Below are positions 55,210-64,000 of a stretch of DNA of 64,000 nt, one piece after another. Under the pieces are notes generated by a model that was not told the origin of the DNA, searched no databases, and saw only the letters and a program-made list of their open reading frames with translations. Position numbers and translations under genes: made by a program. The stretch comes from Rhizobium jaguaris (GTDB lineage: Bacteria > Pseudomonadota > Alphaproteobacteria > Rhizobiales > Rhizobiaceae), in NCBI RefSeq assembly GCF_003627755.1, contig NZ_CP032694.1, positions 301,501 through 365,500 on the forward strand. Reading direction: 5' to 3'. Position 1 is the stretch's first letter, and each line of letters begins with the position of its first letter.

Positions 55210-55402
55210 GTCTCTTCCCTCGTAAGGCGGCTCGTCGTGCCGCCGCTCGCTTATAGCAATCGAAAGGCATGGGAAAGCTCCCCGCCCATTCCTCGCGACA
55301 GAGCTTAAGATAGGTGGCGGAAAATTCCGTTCCTATTGCGCCTTTCAGACGCGTATCCCCGTCGTCGTGAAGGAAAGCCGCCGCAGATCGATGGGAAACG
55401 GC

Positions 55403-56428
55403 TCAGGCGACGGCCGCCTGCTTCTTTTTCCATTTCGCCCAGCGGCTGGGTGTCGTCAGCTCATGGACGATCGCGCCGCCGATCGCTGAGCCGACGATGC
55501 AGAAACTGACGAAAACCGGGCCATGCGCCATGATATCGATCTTAAGCACGCCGCAGACGACGCGCAGAAATGCCAGCGTAAAGGCATGGGTGATGTAGAT
55601 GCTGTAGGAGGCGTCGCCGAGATAGCTCAGCCAGCCGATGACCGGCAGCTTGGTGAAATCGATCGAGACTGCCGAATAGAGAATGACGACAGCCGGAATG
55701 CCCCACATATAGGAGCGCATGCTGGAATCGCAGAGCGTCTCATTGATCAGCAGGAAGGCGAATCCAACCACCAGGGCCGGCCAGGCGACCGCCTGCGGCA
55801 GCAGCACCTTTTCAAGGTAAAGCTTGGCGAGCACGACGCCCGCCAGGAATTCATAGATGATCGGGTCGCCATAAACCGTGGTGGCCGTCGTTTCGACCGG
55901 AAAGAGACGGCAAGTAAGGATGATCGCCGTCATCGTGCCGAAGAGGGCATAGAGACGCCATTTTTCGCGCACGAGCAGCAACAGGCCGAAGACGAAATAG
56001 AAGAACATCTCGTAATTCAGCGTCCAGCCGGGCACGACGACGGGAGCGATGAGGCCGGGATCGGCGGGATTGCGCCAGGGCAGGAACAGCAGAGAAGCCA
56101 CAACGTGCGGAATGTCGAACACAGTCGATTTGAGGATCGATGGCGCAATGAGAGCGACGGCCGCGGAAAACAGTGTTGCCAGCCAATAAAGCGGCACAAT
56201 GCGCTGGATGCGGCGGCGATAGAAATCAAGCGGGCGCACTTCACGTCCGGCCGTGGTCAGCCACATGACGAAGCCGCTAAGCACGAAGAAGATATCGACG
56301 CCGGTCTCTCCGAAGAGATGGAATTGCCAGTCGAAGCCGGAATTGACCTTCGGCACCTGCAGCACCGAATGAAAATAGACGACCATCAGCGCGGCGATGG
56401 CGCGCAGATACTGCAACTGAACAAGCAT
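55403..56428 (-). CDS. Acyltransferase family 3 membrane protein
   Basis: O-acyltransferase that decorates surface polysaccharide, 341 residues with about ten hydrophobic helices. The N-terminal signature LQYLRAIAALMVVYFHS contains the conserved Arg and catalytic His, and DIFFVLSGFVMWL is next. ATG 56428 is five bases after AGGA; the ORF is open further upstream. Just downstream of the polymerase-like gene on the same strand (overlapping space at 56429-56467). Confidence 0.92.
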   Translation of the reverse strand: MLVQLQYLRAIAALMVVYFHSVLQVPKVNSGFDWQFHLFGETGVDIFFVLSGFVMWLTTAGREVRPLDFYRRRIQRIVPLYWLATLFSAAVALIAPSILKSTVFDIPHVVASLLFLPWRNPADPGLIAPVVVPGWTLNYEMFFYFVFGLLLLVREKWRLYALFGTMTAIILTCRLFPVETTATTVYGDPIIYEFLAGVVLAKLYLEKVLLPQAVAWPALVVGFAFLLINETLCDSSMRSYMWGIPAVVILYSAVSIDFTKLPVIGWLSYLGDASYSIYITHAFTLAFLRVVCGVLKIDIMAHGPVFVSFCIVGSAIGGAIVHELTTPSRWAKWKKKQAAVA

Positions 56429-56466
56429 CTCGATCCTCATGCGGCCGCGGCCGACGCAAGGCAAGG

Positions 56467-57711
56467 TCAGCCTGGCACTCTGCTGCCATCCACATTTGCC
56501 GGCTGTGTCCGGGCGGTGCGCGGCCTTTCAGAAACGCGCATATAACCGATCAGCAGCCAGAGCAGCCCGGCGATCTTGATGGAAAAAATCGCCGTGCCGC
56601 CGATCATCATATTCAGAAAAATGAAAAGAGAGAGTGAATGAGCGCAGCGTCTTTGTGCAGGCGTTGTGCCGGCAGGATAAAGGCAGACGAACAGCCAGAA
56701 CATGATCAGGCCAAAGATTGTCGACCCGTAGATAAGGTAGACGTAACCGCTGTCGGCGAATTCCCCGATCCGCGTAATGTCCAAGCCGAGGATCGCCTGA
56801 AAATCGAGATCCAACATCTTCTTGATCGTGACGCCGACACGGCCGGTGAAATTGTCGCCCACTTCATTGGGCTTCATGAAATGCACGAAGAAGCCGATCA
56901 GGATGATCAGCGGCATCAAGATGAGATCAAACGCCTTCGGGATCTTCGGGAAGGCGAAATAGCCGACGATACTGACGAAGGAGAAGATCAGCATCGTGCG
57001 CGTATCGTTGGTGAGCAGGATCAGCACCACCGTCGAGACGAACAGCGCCTTCTCGATCCTGCCGAGCTTCGGCCAGAACGAGAGCAGATAGATGACGATG
57101 ACGCCGCAGAAATTGGCGAGCGATACCTGCTCCAGGAAGATCGACGAAGAACGGTGGTTGATGAGGCCGAAGGAAAAGCGCCCCTCGAAACCGAGCGCAT
57201 TGGCAAACAGGCCGGTATTGTTGAAGCTCGCCTGCTTGATGCCGCGGGTATTCTCGAAATATTGGCCGGGATGGAACAGGCTGACATAGAAGGGCGTGCT
57301 GACGATCTCGCAGACCAGGAACAGCAGCACGAAGAAACAGCCGATGCGGAACGCCAGTTTCACCGTCCGCTCGCTCGCCCAACTGCCGATGCCAGCGAAG
57401 GCAACGATGATCAGCACGTTGCGGAACTGGTCGATGAAGGGCACATGGTTCAGCACGGTGATGTAGATCGTGATGATCAGCGTGAATATCAGATAGAGGA
57501 AGATCGGCAGATCTTCCTCATAGATGCCTCTTTTCAACAAATAGGCGACGCTGGAAAGCATCATCATGCCTTCGCAAAGCACGACATGCGAAACGGAAAG
57601 CGGGGTGATGTTGTGATTGATAAAGGCAAGGATGCAGTTGTAGAGCACCGAAAACAGCGTGATCGCCAGGATCGGGTAATCGATGCGCTGTTTGTCCGTG
57701 AGGCTTTTCAT
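56467..57711 (-). CDS. O-antigen ligase/polymerase-like membrane protein
   Basis: 414 residues with about ten to twelve hydrophobic helices and a larger periplasmic loop between about 170 and 225. No strong sequence motif, as is usual for Wzy/WaaL-type proteins; the overall topology, size and the neighbouring acyltransferase, chain-length and dehydratase genes support a polymerase role in surface polysaccharide synthesis. ATG 57711 chosen since upstream residues look like non-coding translation. Confidence 0.8.
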   Translation of the reverse strand: MKSLTDKQRIDYPILAITLFSVLYNCILAFINHNITPLSVSHVVLCEGMMMLSSVAYLLKRGIYEEDLPIFLYLIFTLIITIYITVLNHVPFIDQFRNVLIIVAFAGIGSWASERTVKLAFRIGCFFVLLFLVCEIVSTPFYVSLFHPGQYFENTRGIKQASFNNTGLFANALGFEGRFSFGLINHRSSSIFLEQVSLANFCGVIVIYLLSFWPKLGRIEKALFVSTVVLILLTNDTRTMLIFSFVSIVGYFAFPKIPKAFDLILMPLIILIGFFVHFMKPNEVGDNFTGRVGVTIKKMLDLDFQAILGLDITRIGEFADSGYVYLIYGSTIFGLIMFWLFVCLYPAGTTPAQRRCAHSLSLFIFLNMMIGGTAIFSIKIAGLLWLLIGYMRVSERPRTARTQPANVDGSRVPG

Positions 57712-57804
57712 TAAATGTCCAGGGCTGCCGCATCCATCGGCCGGCGCAACCATAGCAGCGCCGTGATTCGCCACAAAGCGCTATCAGCCCTTCGTTTCGG
57801 CCCA

Positions 57805-58881
57805 TCAGCTCGCTGGCTTGACGCTGGCGCAGGCCGGTACAAACGGCGTCTTCTTGCCGACAGCGGAAGTGATCACCTTCATCTGCGGCCGATCCTTGCC
57901 GCCATGCGGCTGCACGTTCAATGGCTCCTGTGGTGGCCACCAGTCGCCGGCGGCCCAATAGGTCCATCCGAGCCAGACGTCGCTATTATCAGCCATGACA
58001 CCGAAAACCTGCTTCAGCCCGTCGAGGCAAGGCTCGTTTCCCGCCACGCCGAATTCACCGAGAAAACCACGCTTCCCGTTCTTGCGCAGCCAGGCCGTGA
58101 CGTCGGTCAGTCCCTGTTTGGCCTGGTCGCTGCCGTCACAGACGGGATGCGTGCCGGAACTGTCGGCATCGAGATATTGGTGAAACTCGAATGCGTAGAA
58201 ATCGAGCGGGTCCCTGACGCCGAGCATGACGGTATCGTTCGCGCCGCCACCGAGCTTGTCGGCAGCCCAGCTCGATGCGCCGGTCCAATTCGTGCCGGGC
58301 ACGAGGATGAGGTTGCGGGCGCCGACCGTGCGAATGCTGCGGATGGCGGTATTGGCGGCCTCCAGCCAATCAGGCGCCTTGATATCATGCGGCTCGTTCA
58401 TCAGGCCGAAGAACACGCCCTTCTGATTGGCGAATTCGACGGCGAGGCGCGCCCAGAAGTCGCCGAAGGCGAGATCGGTCGCAGGTGCCTGGGTGAGCTG
58501 GCCCTTGTCGTAATAGCCGAAATTATGCGGATCGAGGATAACCGCCATGCCGTGCTTTTGAATGAGGTCGACGGCATCCTTGAGCCGCTGCAGTTCCGCG
58601 CCATCGAGAGATTGACCCAGCACCGGCTGCAGCCGCTCCCAGCGGAAAGGCAGGCGGACGACATTCATGCCCTTGTCGGCGAAATAGCGCAGCGTGTCTT
58701 CCGACGGATAGGTATAGTTGGTGCCGAGCACGCCGCTGCGATCGCCATATTCGGCGCCGGAAAGATTGATACCGCGATAGCAAAGCTGCGCCGCAAAGCC
58801 GCGATCGGCCTGCGCGGTGGAGGCGAGCAGAACCATTGCGGTGAGTGATCGGCACAGCAAACTCTTAACGAGTCCGGTCAT
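57805..58881 (-). CDS. Secreted glycoside hydrolase family 5 glucanase
   Basis: 358 residues with a signal peptide (about 1-25). The GH5 acid/base Glu is E163 (FGLMNEPHD) and the nucleophile Glu is E276 (FLGEFGV); the substrate residues RLPFRWERLQP and DPHNFGYY are in place. Cuts beta-1,4 (or mixed) glucan in the periplasm or outside. AGGAGCC before the ATG. Its place in a polysaccharide cluster suggests trimming or release of an exopolysaccharide, or cellulose. Confidence 0.93.
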   Translation of the reverse strand: MTGLVKSLLCRSLTAMVLLASTAQADRGFAAQLCYRGINLSGAEYGDRSGVLGTNYTYPSEDTLRYFADKGMNVVRLPFRWERLQPVLGQSLDGAELQRLKDAVDLIQKHGMAVILDPHNFGYYDKGQLTQAPATDLAFGDFWARLAVEFANQKGVFFGLMNEPHDIKAPDWLEAANTAIRSIRTVGARNLILVPGTNWTGASSWAADKLGGGANDTVMLGVRDPLDFYAFEFHQYLDADSSGTHPVCDGSDQAKQGLTDVTAWLRKNGKRGFLGEFGVAGNEPCLDGLKQVFGVMADNSDVWLGWTYWAAGDWWPPQEPLNVQPHGGKDRPQMKVITSAVGKKTPFVPACASVKPAS

Positions 58882-59090
58882 TGCAGGCTCCTGTTCTTCC
58901 CTCTCGTCAGTGAGCCCGTTTCGTAGGGGCTTCCACGTTGAATATTAATGAAGACATGATCTTGGCTGGCCTTCGCCGACGTTTGCCATGGGACTTCCTG
59001 GGAACGTCCTTAATGTTCCGTTAGCCAAACATTTCTAAACTCCGGGCATCTGCTGGCAGGACCTGCCGGCGGACCCCATGAAAGTCTGAC

Positions 59091-60766
59091 ATGAGCTCAT
59101 TGGAACGAAGCAAGCGATCGAGCCAACTTCCGGGTTGGCGCAGCACCGAGCCGTCCGAAGGACGGCGTGAGGGCTTGCGCCTGCGCAGCCCGGTGGTGCG
59201 CCCGAGGGACTTTGTCCATGAGGTTGAGCCCGTTGCGGCCGAGGAACCCGCCAACTCGCTAGAGCAGGCAATCCACAGCCGTGGCGAAGTACACCGCGAG
59301 ATCGAGCCAAAAGCGGAAGTCGCACCGCAGCCGATCGCGGAGCTGGCCGTTGTTGCGACACCCTCCGTCGTCGAGCCGGTTGTCGCTGTCGCGCCGCAAA
59401 CGGTTTCGCCTGCGCCGATGCCGGCGACCGATATGCCGCTTCTTGACTTGAAGTCCGCAGTCCGGTCGATCTGGGCGAAAAAGCTGCTAGTCCTTGCGCT
59501 CGCTATAGTCGGCGCAGTCCTCGGCGCCGCTATCATTCCGTTGCTGCCGCAGAAATTCTCGGCCGAGACCAGCCTCTATTTCGATCCTCGCCAAGTGGGG
59601 GGCTCCGATGGCCCCAGGCCGCTCCCACTGCGCCGGAACTGATCCTGACGATGATCGACAGCCAGACGCAGATCCTTTCCTCGGGCAAGGTGCTGGGACG
59701 GGTCGTCGATGCGTTGAAGCTCGATCAGGATCCGCAATTCAACGGCGGCGCCACCGGCGACGCGGCAAAATACGTGGCGACCGGAACGCTGGCGAAGGCG
59801 GTGCAGATCGCCCGCGAGGCAAGCACCTATGTCGTGACGGTGAAAGTGACGACGCGCGATCCGCAAAAGTCGGCCAAGATCGCAAACCAGCTTGTCACCT
59901 CCTTCATGGAGGAAGAGAACAAGGCTGCCGCAAACAGCTATCAGACCAGCAATACCGCGCTCGATGGCAGGCTGGAAGATTTGCGCCAGCAGGTGCTCTC
60001 CGCTGAAAAGGCGGTCGAGGCCTATCGCGCCGACAACGATATGGTCGCCGTCGAAGGCAATCTGATTTCCGATAAGCGCCTGACCGCGCTGAACGACATG
60101 CTGGTGACCGCCCAGCAAAAGACGATCGAGGTAAGGGCGCGCGCCGACGCCGCCGACAAACTGAGCTTCGAGGACGTCGTTTCCAACGGCTCTTCGACGA
60201 CGACGGTAACGTCCGCATCGCTCAGCAGTCTGCGTCAGCAGTATGCAACGCTCGCCGCCGCCGTCGGCAGCCTGCAAAGCCAACTCGGCGCCCGTCATCC
60301 GCGCTTGCTCGCTGCCAAATCCTCGCTCGACAGCCTCGCCGCTGAAATTCGCAGCGCGCTGCAGCGGCAGACGGCGTCGGCTCGTGCCGATTACCAGCAG
60401 GCCCAGAAGGCTGAGCAGGATATTGCCAAGGAACTGGCGGTGCAGAAGGCATCGCAGGTCAATACATCAGGCAAGCTGGTCGGTCTCAATGAACTGGAGC
60501 GCAAGGCCGCCGCCGCCCGAGAGGTTTACGAGACACTGCTGAAGCGTTCCGGCCAGACCAGCGACGCGCAGGATTTGTCGCAAAGCAATATCCGTGTCAT
60601 CTCCGAGGCCGAACCGCCGTTAACGGCGGACGGGCCGAGCCGGAAGGTGATGATGGTGGCCGGATTGATCGCCGGCGCCGTGTTCGGTATAGCCCTCGGC
60701 GCGGTCTTTGCCATCCTCGCCGGCCTGTTCCGGCATCCCGTGGTCCGCGGCTATCTCGGGAAGTGA
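59091..60766 (+). pseudogene. Wzz/ExoP-like polysaccharide chain-length protein, frameshifted
   Basis: Frame 1 (59091-59642, 183 residues) has a Pro/Val/Glu-rich cytoplasmic region of about 120 residues, then a TM helix (about 140-160) and the start of a Wzz domain ending SLYFDPRQVGG. The rest (from about 59616 in another frame, to 60766) contains the coiled-coil Wzz core and the second TM near the C-terminus, without an ATPase (BY-kinase) domain. One extra base between the G6 run (59597-59602) and the C4 run (59612-59615) restores ELILTMIDSQTQIL. The protein is a co-polymerase guiding chain length in Wzx/Wzy-type synthesis. Loss may be real or a sequencing error. Confidence 0.85.
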
Positions 60767-60980
60767 TCTCCATCGTCCTTCGTGTGGTCGATGGCTCTTT
60801 CAAGATCGGGGATGCAATTGCGCGTCGGCTGTTTTAAAGGTGAGTGGTGCAGAGAATGATTGCATTTTTCTAATGAATGCATAAAGACAATCATGCTGTG
60901 TCGTGTAATACGTAGTGGGACAATTTATGCGAGAGAAGGGGTATGCTGTTCCGTTGACTGGCGCCAGGGGAAATTGACCC

Positions 60981-62962
60981 ATGGTACCGGCGGATAAGCT
61001 CGTGCTGCCATTCCTGGCGTTGCCGCGTTCGACCAAACGCGCGTTGGCGCTGATCGTCGATTCCAGCCTGTGCGTGCTGACCGTCTGGTTCGCCTATTGT
61101 CTCCGCCTGGACGATTGGGTGATTCTGGAGGGTGTCGAGTGGCTCCCGGCGATCGTTTCGCTCCTCGTCGCCATCCCGATCTTCATCGTCCTTGGTCTTT
61201 ACCGCGCGATTTTCCGCTACGCCGGCATGTCGGCCTTCATGACCGTCGTCAAGGCGGTCGCGATCTATGCGCTTGCCTTCATGACCATTTTTACCGCGAT
61301 CAGCGTACCCGGCGTCCCGCGTACGGTCGGTATCCTGCAGCCGCTGCTGCTGCTGATCGCCATCGGCCTGTCGCGCATGTGGACGCGCTACTGGCTAGGT
61401 AATGCCTATCAGCGCCTGTTGAACCGCAACAAGCTCGCCAAGGTGCTCATCTATGGTGCCGGCGCCTCCGGTCGGCAGCTCGCCGGCGCGCTTGCCAACA
61501 GTGCCGAACTCAACGTTGTCGGTTACCTCGACGACGACAATCATCTGCATGGCGCCATCATGGGCGGCCTGCCGATCTACGATCCCACCGATCTGGCGGC
61601 GCTCGCGGTTTCGGGCGATATCAAGGGCGTCCTGCTTGCCTTGCCGAATGCGACGCGACAGCGCCGCAACGAGATCTTGGAAAACATGCGCAAGGCCCGC
61701 GTCACCGTGCGCACCATGCCGGACCTGACGGCGCTCGCTCAGGGACGCGTCGCTGTTTCCGATCTCCGCGAACTCGATATCGAAGACCTGCTCGGTCGCA
61801 ATGTGATTGCGCCGGATCGCGGGCTCATCGACAAGAACATCCGCGGCAAGGTCGTGATGGTGACGGGTGCCGGCGGTTCGATCGGCAGCGAACTCTGCCG
61901 CCAGATCCTGAAGAACGGCCCGTCCTGCCTGCTGCTGGTGGAGCAGAATGAATTCGGCCTGTATGCCATTCACGGCGAGCTGGAAAAATCGGCGGTGACG
62001 GCCGGAGAGGGTGATGTCCGCATCATTCCATTCCTGGCGTCTATCCGCGACGGCCGGCGGCTCAGGCAGATCATGGAGGCATGGCGGCCGAAGACCGTCT
62101 ACCATGCGGCCGCTTACAAGCATGTGCCGCTCGTCGAATACAATCCCGTCGAAGGTATTCGCAACAATGTGCTGGGAACGCTGACCACCGCTGAGGTGGC
62201 GCGCGACTGCGGCGTCGAGGATTTCGTGCTGATCAGCACGGACAAGGCCGTGCGTCCCACCAATGTCATGGGTGCCAGCAAGCGGCTGGCGGAGATGGTG
62301 CTGCAGGCCATGGACGCAGACCGCAAGCCCGGTGCCGGCGGCACGAATTTCGCCATGGTGCGATTCGGTAACGTGCTGGGTTCATCGGGCTCGGTCGTGC
62401 CGCTCTTCCGCCAGCAAATCCGCGACGGTGGGCCGATCACGCTCACGCATCCGGACATCACCCGTTATTTTATGACGATCCCCGAGGCGTCGCAGCTCGT
62501 CATCCAGGCCGGCGCCATGTCAGGCGGCGGCGATGTCTTCCTGCTTGACATGGGTGAACCGGTGCGGATTGCCGATCTCGCCCGTCGCATGGTGGAATTG
62601 TCCGGCCTGACCGTGAAGGACGAGGACGAGCCGGAGGGAGACATTGAGCTAGAGATCACCGGCCTGAGGCCGGGCGAAAAACTCTATGAAGAGTTGCTGA
62701 TCGGCGACAATCCGCAGGCAACAAGCCATCCGCGCATCATGCGGGCCAAGGAGGATTTCCTGCCCTGGGTGGAACTCTCAAAAGGCTCGCAGCCCTCGAA
62801 GCGGCGCTCGATGAAAATGACATACCGCTGGCAAGAACCCTCTTGCAGAAGCTTGTGTCCGGCTACGCGCCCAGTGGCGAGGTGGTGGACCTCGTTTTCC
62901 GTGAGCGCGAGGTAGATCTGACCGTCGGTCAGCCGGACTTCGGCAGCGTCGCAGGGCTTTAG
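60981..62962 (+). pseudogene. Nucleotide-sugar dehydratase/epimerase of WbpM/PglF/CapD type, frameshifted at the 3' end
   Basis: About 660 residues when repaired. Four N-terminal helices (about 15-120), a first Rossmann domain (GAGASGRQLAGAL, about 155), then an SDR domain with GAGGSIGSELCRQIL (about 295) and the active-site SMK-type triad (STDKAVRPTNVMGASKR; Met in place of Tyr is normal for this family). The uninterrupted frame stops at 62915. Adding one base at the A4 run 62780-62783 (or removing one TC of the preceding CTCTC) restores the conserved tail KRLAALEAALDEND to a stop at 62962. Makes a 4-keto-6-deoxy sugar (UDP-GlcNAc type) for the polysaccharide. Confidence 0.88.
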
Positions 62963-63059
62963 CTCCGGGAAAAGTGCGAACCGTTTTCCGTCGGAATTGC
63001 GAAAAAACAAAGAGACAGGGCGATTAGGCGACTGCGTGAAAAGCTGAGTCGCTCGGGCC

Positions 63060-63896
63060 CTAGCGTTCGGCGCTCACGACCAATTGGGGCTTCGCCTTCA
63101 CGGTATAGGCCCAGCGACGGAGCTGATCGCAGGTGCGGAACCAGTGTGCGGTGAGCCGCAGCAGAAAATGGCGCTTCGCGGCGCGGTAATGTACACGCTT
63201 GCCGATCGTCGTATCGGCACGGAATGGACTGAAATCCGCCAGGTTTTCGAGCGTGGAGAAGGTTTCGACCCCTGTCGACCAGCCACGCTCGAGCGCGACA
63301 TCGTAAGGAAGAAGCATCGGTTTCAGTGAGACCAGCAGCCTCTTCGCAGCCTTCCGGTTGACGATGTAGCACGCCGCCGACCCCTGCGGCCCATGCATGC
63401 AGCGGCCGACGACGTCGCTTTCAGCGGTTTCGGATATCGGTTTGAAACCGACCAGACGATGATTGACCAGCTTCACCAGACGTGCGCCGCAGACGCTATC
63501 CATGGCGGCGAGCGCGCGCGGAATCAGCCGATGGTTAAGCTCGACATCATCCTCCATGATGATCGCCATCTTGTCGCCGCTTGCGACGAATTGCTGCAGG
63601 GCAAGCAGATGGCTGCGATAGCAGCCATATTCGCCGGCCAGCAATTTGCGCCCATTATGATAGACGAATTGCCGCTGCTGGAAATCGACACGGTCGCATT
63701 CCAGAATCGTGCTGCCGTCGATGGCGGGAATTCGGGTGATGCTCATCCCATATTGGGCAGCCTGCCCGCACAATCTTTCCCAGCGTTCGGGCGAGCGGTC
63801 GAGATTGATGACGTAAATGCGGACATGCTGTGCCAGAATGTCGGCGCTAGGTATCTCCGCGCATTGGACGATCCGATTAGCCCGCTCGAGAATCAC
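63060..63896 (-). CDS. Glycosyltransferase family 25 protein
   Basis: LPS or capsule glycosyltransferase, 278 residues from GTG 63896 (GGGAG upstream; TTG 63926 is alternative). IYVINLDRSPERW is the family's N-terminal motif and EDDVELN the metal-binding acidic motif (about residue 110). Relatives add galactose to LPS. Convergent with the dehydratase gene and near the right window edge, so it belongs to the surface-polysaccharide region. 63930-64000 shows no feature. Confidence 0.88.
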   Translation of the reverse strand: MILERANRIVQCAEIPSADILAQHVRIYVINLDRSPERWERLCGQAAQYGMSITRIPAIDGSTILECDRVDFQQRQFVYHNGRKLLAGEYGCYRSHLLALQQFVASGDKMAIIMEDDVELNHRLIPRALAAMDSVCGARLVKLVNHRLVGFKPISETAESDVVGRCMHGPQGSAACYIVNRKAAKRLLVSLKPMLLPYDVALERGWSTGVETFSTLENLADFSPFRADTTIGKRVHYRAAKRHFLLRLTAHWFRTCDQLRRWAYTVKAKPQLVVSAER

Positions 63897-64000
63897 CTTT
63901 ACTCCCAAAAATAGAAAACCCGACAATGATAAACTAGAGCGATAGTTAGTCTACTATATAACAAGCTTCTTACTTTTCGCAAACTCAGATTGCACGCTTG

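Noticed and set aside
62240-62300. Met instead of Tyr in the SDR triad of the dehydratase read as a defect
   Set aside because: The large membrane-bound WbpM/PglF-type dehydratases normally have this substitution, so it is not damage.
1-64000. CRISPR array or insertion sequence
   Set aside because: No regularly spaced repeats and no transposase-like protein in any frame; the only dispersed repeats are the short REP-like palindromes.

Overview
The window reads as chromosomal DNA of a Rhizobium-type alphaproteobacterium (Rhizobiaceae). It is GC-rich, densely coded and uses several TTG/GTG starts with clear Shine-Dalgarno sequences. The Tad/Cpa pilus operon in Cpa order, the BMP-family nucleoside transporter next to deo genes, and REP-like palindromes between genes all fit this. 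No plasmid, phage, insertion sequence or CRISPR signal was seen. The one RNA gene found is a tRNA-Ser(GGA).

Layout. (1) 0-12.4 kb is a mixed region of small units: a large MscS channel, a LacI regulator with three operator-like palindromes beside a short orphan ORF, an old-yellow-enzyme/SDR pair, an alpha/beta hydrolase, a decayed SRPBCC gene before an ArsR regulator, an enoyl-CoA hydratase/TetR divergent pair, tRNA-Ser, and an AraC regulator followed by an NmrA-like oxidoreductase. (2) 12.8-24.4 kb is a nucleoside uptake and salvage locus. The plus strand carries the binding protein, ATPase, two permeases, cdd, punA, deoC and deoA. The minus strand carries deoB, add and upp, with a retropepsin-like protease gene between the two arms. 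Together they import nucleosides, deaminate and phosphorolyse them, and feed deoxyribose phosphate into central metabolism while recovering uracil. (3) 24.5-37.5 kb is a Tad/Flp pilus locus: two tandem Flp pilins, cpaABCDEF, tadBC, two divergent TadE/TadG-like minor pilins, a stand-alone CpaC-N-like protein, and a TPR lipoprotein (TadD-like) beyond a LysE exporter. (4) 37.7-42.5 kb holds an M17 aminopeptidase, a REP-like cluster, a MarR regulator, an NlpC/P60 hydrolase, an EamA exporter and an Lrp/AsnC regulator. (5) 42.5-49.5 kb is a single-strand run for peptide or amide use: P1 (S58) peptidase, LysR, binding protein, two permeases and an amidase, with no transporter ATPase. (6) 50.5-55.2 kb has a three-domain kinase / M23-like / class III aminotransferase fusion, a secreted hypothetical protein and purU. 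(7) 55.4-64 kb is a surface-polysaccharide region: acyltransferase, polymerase-like membrane protein, GH5 glucanase, Wzz-like chain-length protein, a WbpM/PglF-type dehydratase and a GT25 glycosyltransferase. It probably continues past the right edge.

Three genes (the kinase/aminotransferase fusion, the Wzz-like gene and the nucleotide-sugar dehydratase) are each broken by a small frameshift at a short homopolymer or dinucleotide run. In each case the coding sequence resumes at once in another frame. This is either recent inactivation or, at least as likely, residual sequencing error, and it matters for anyone using the annotation.
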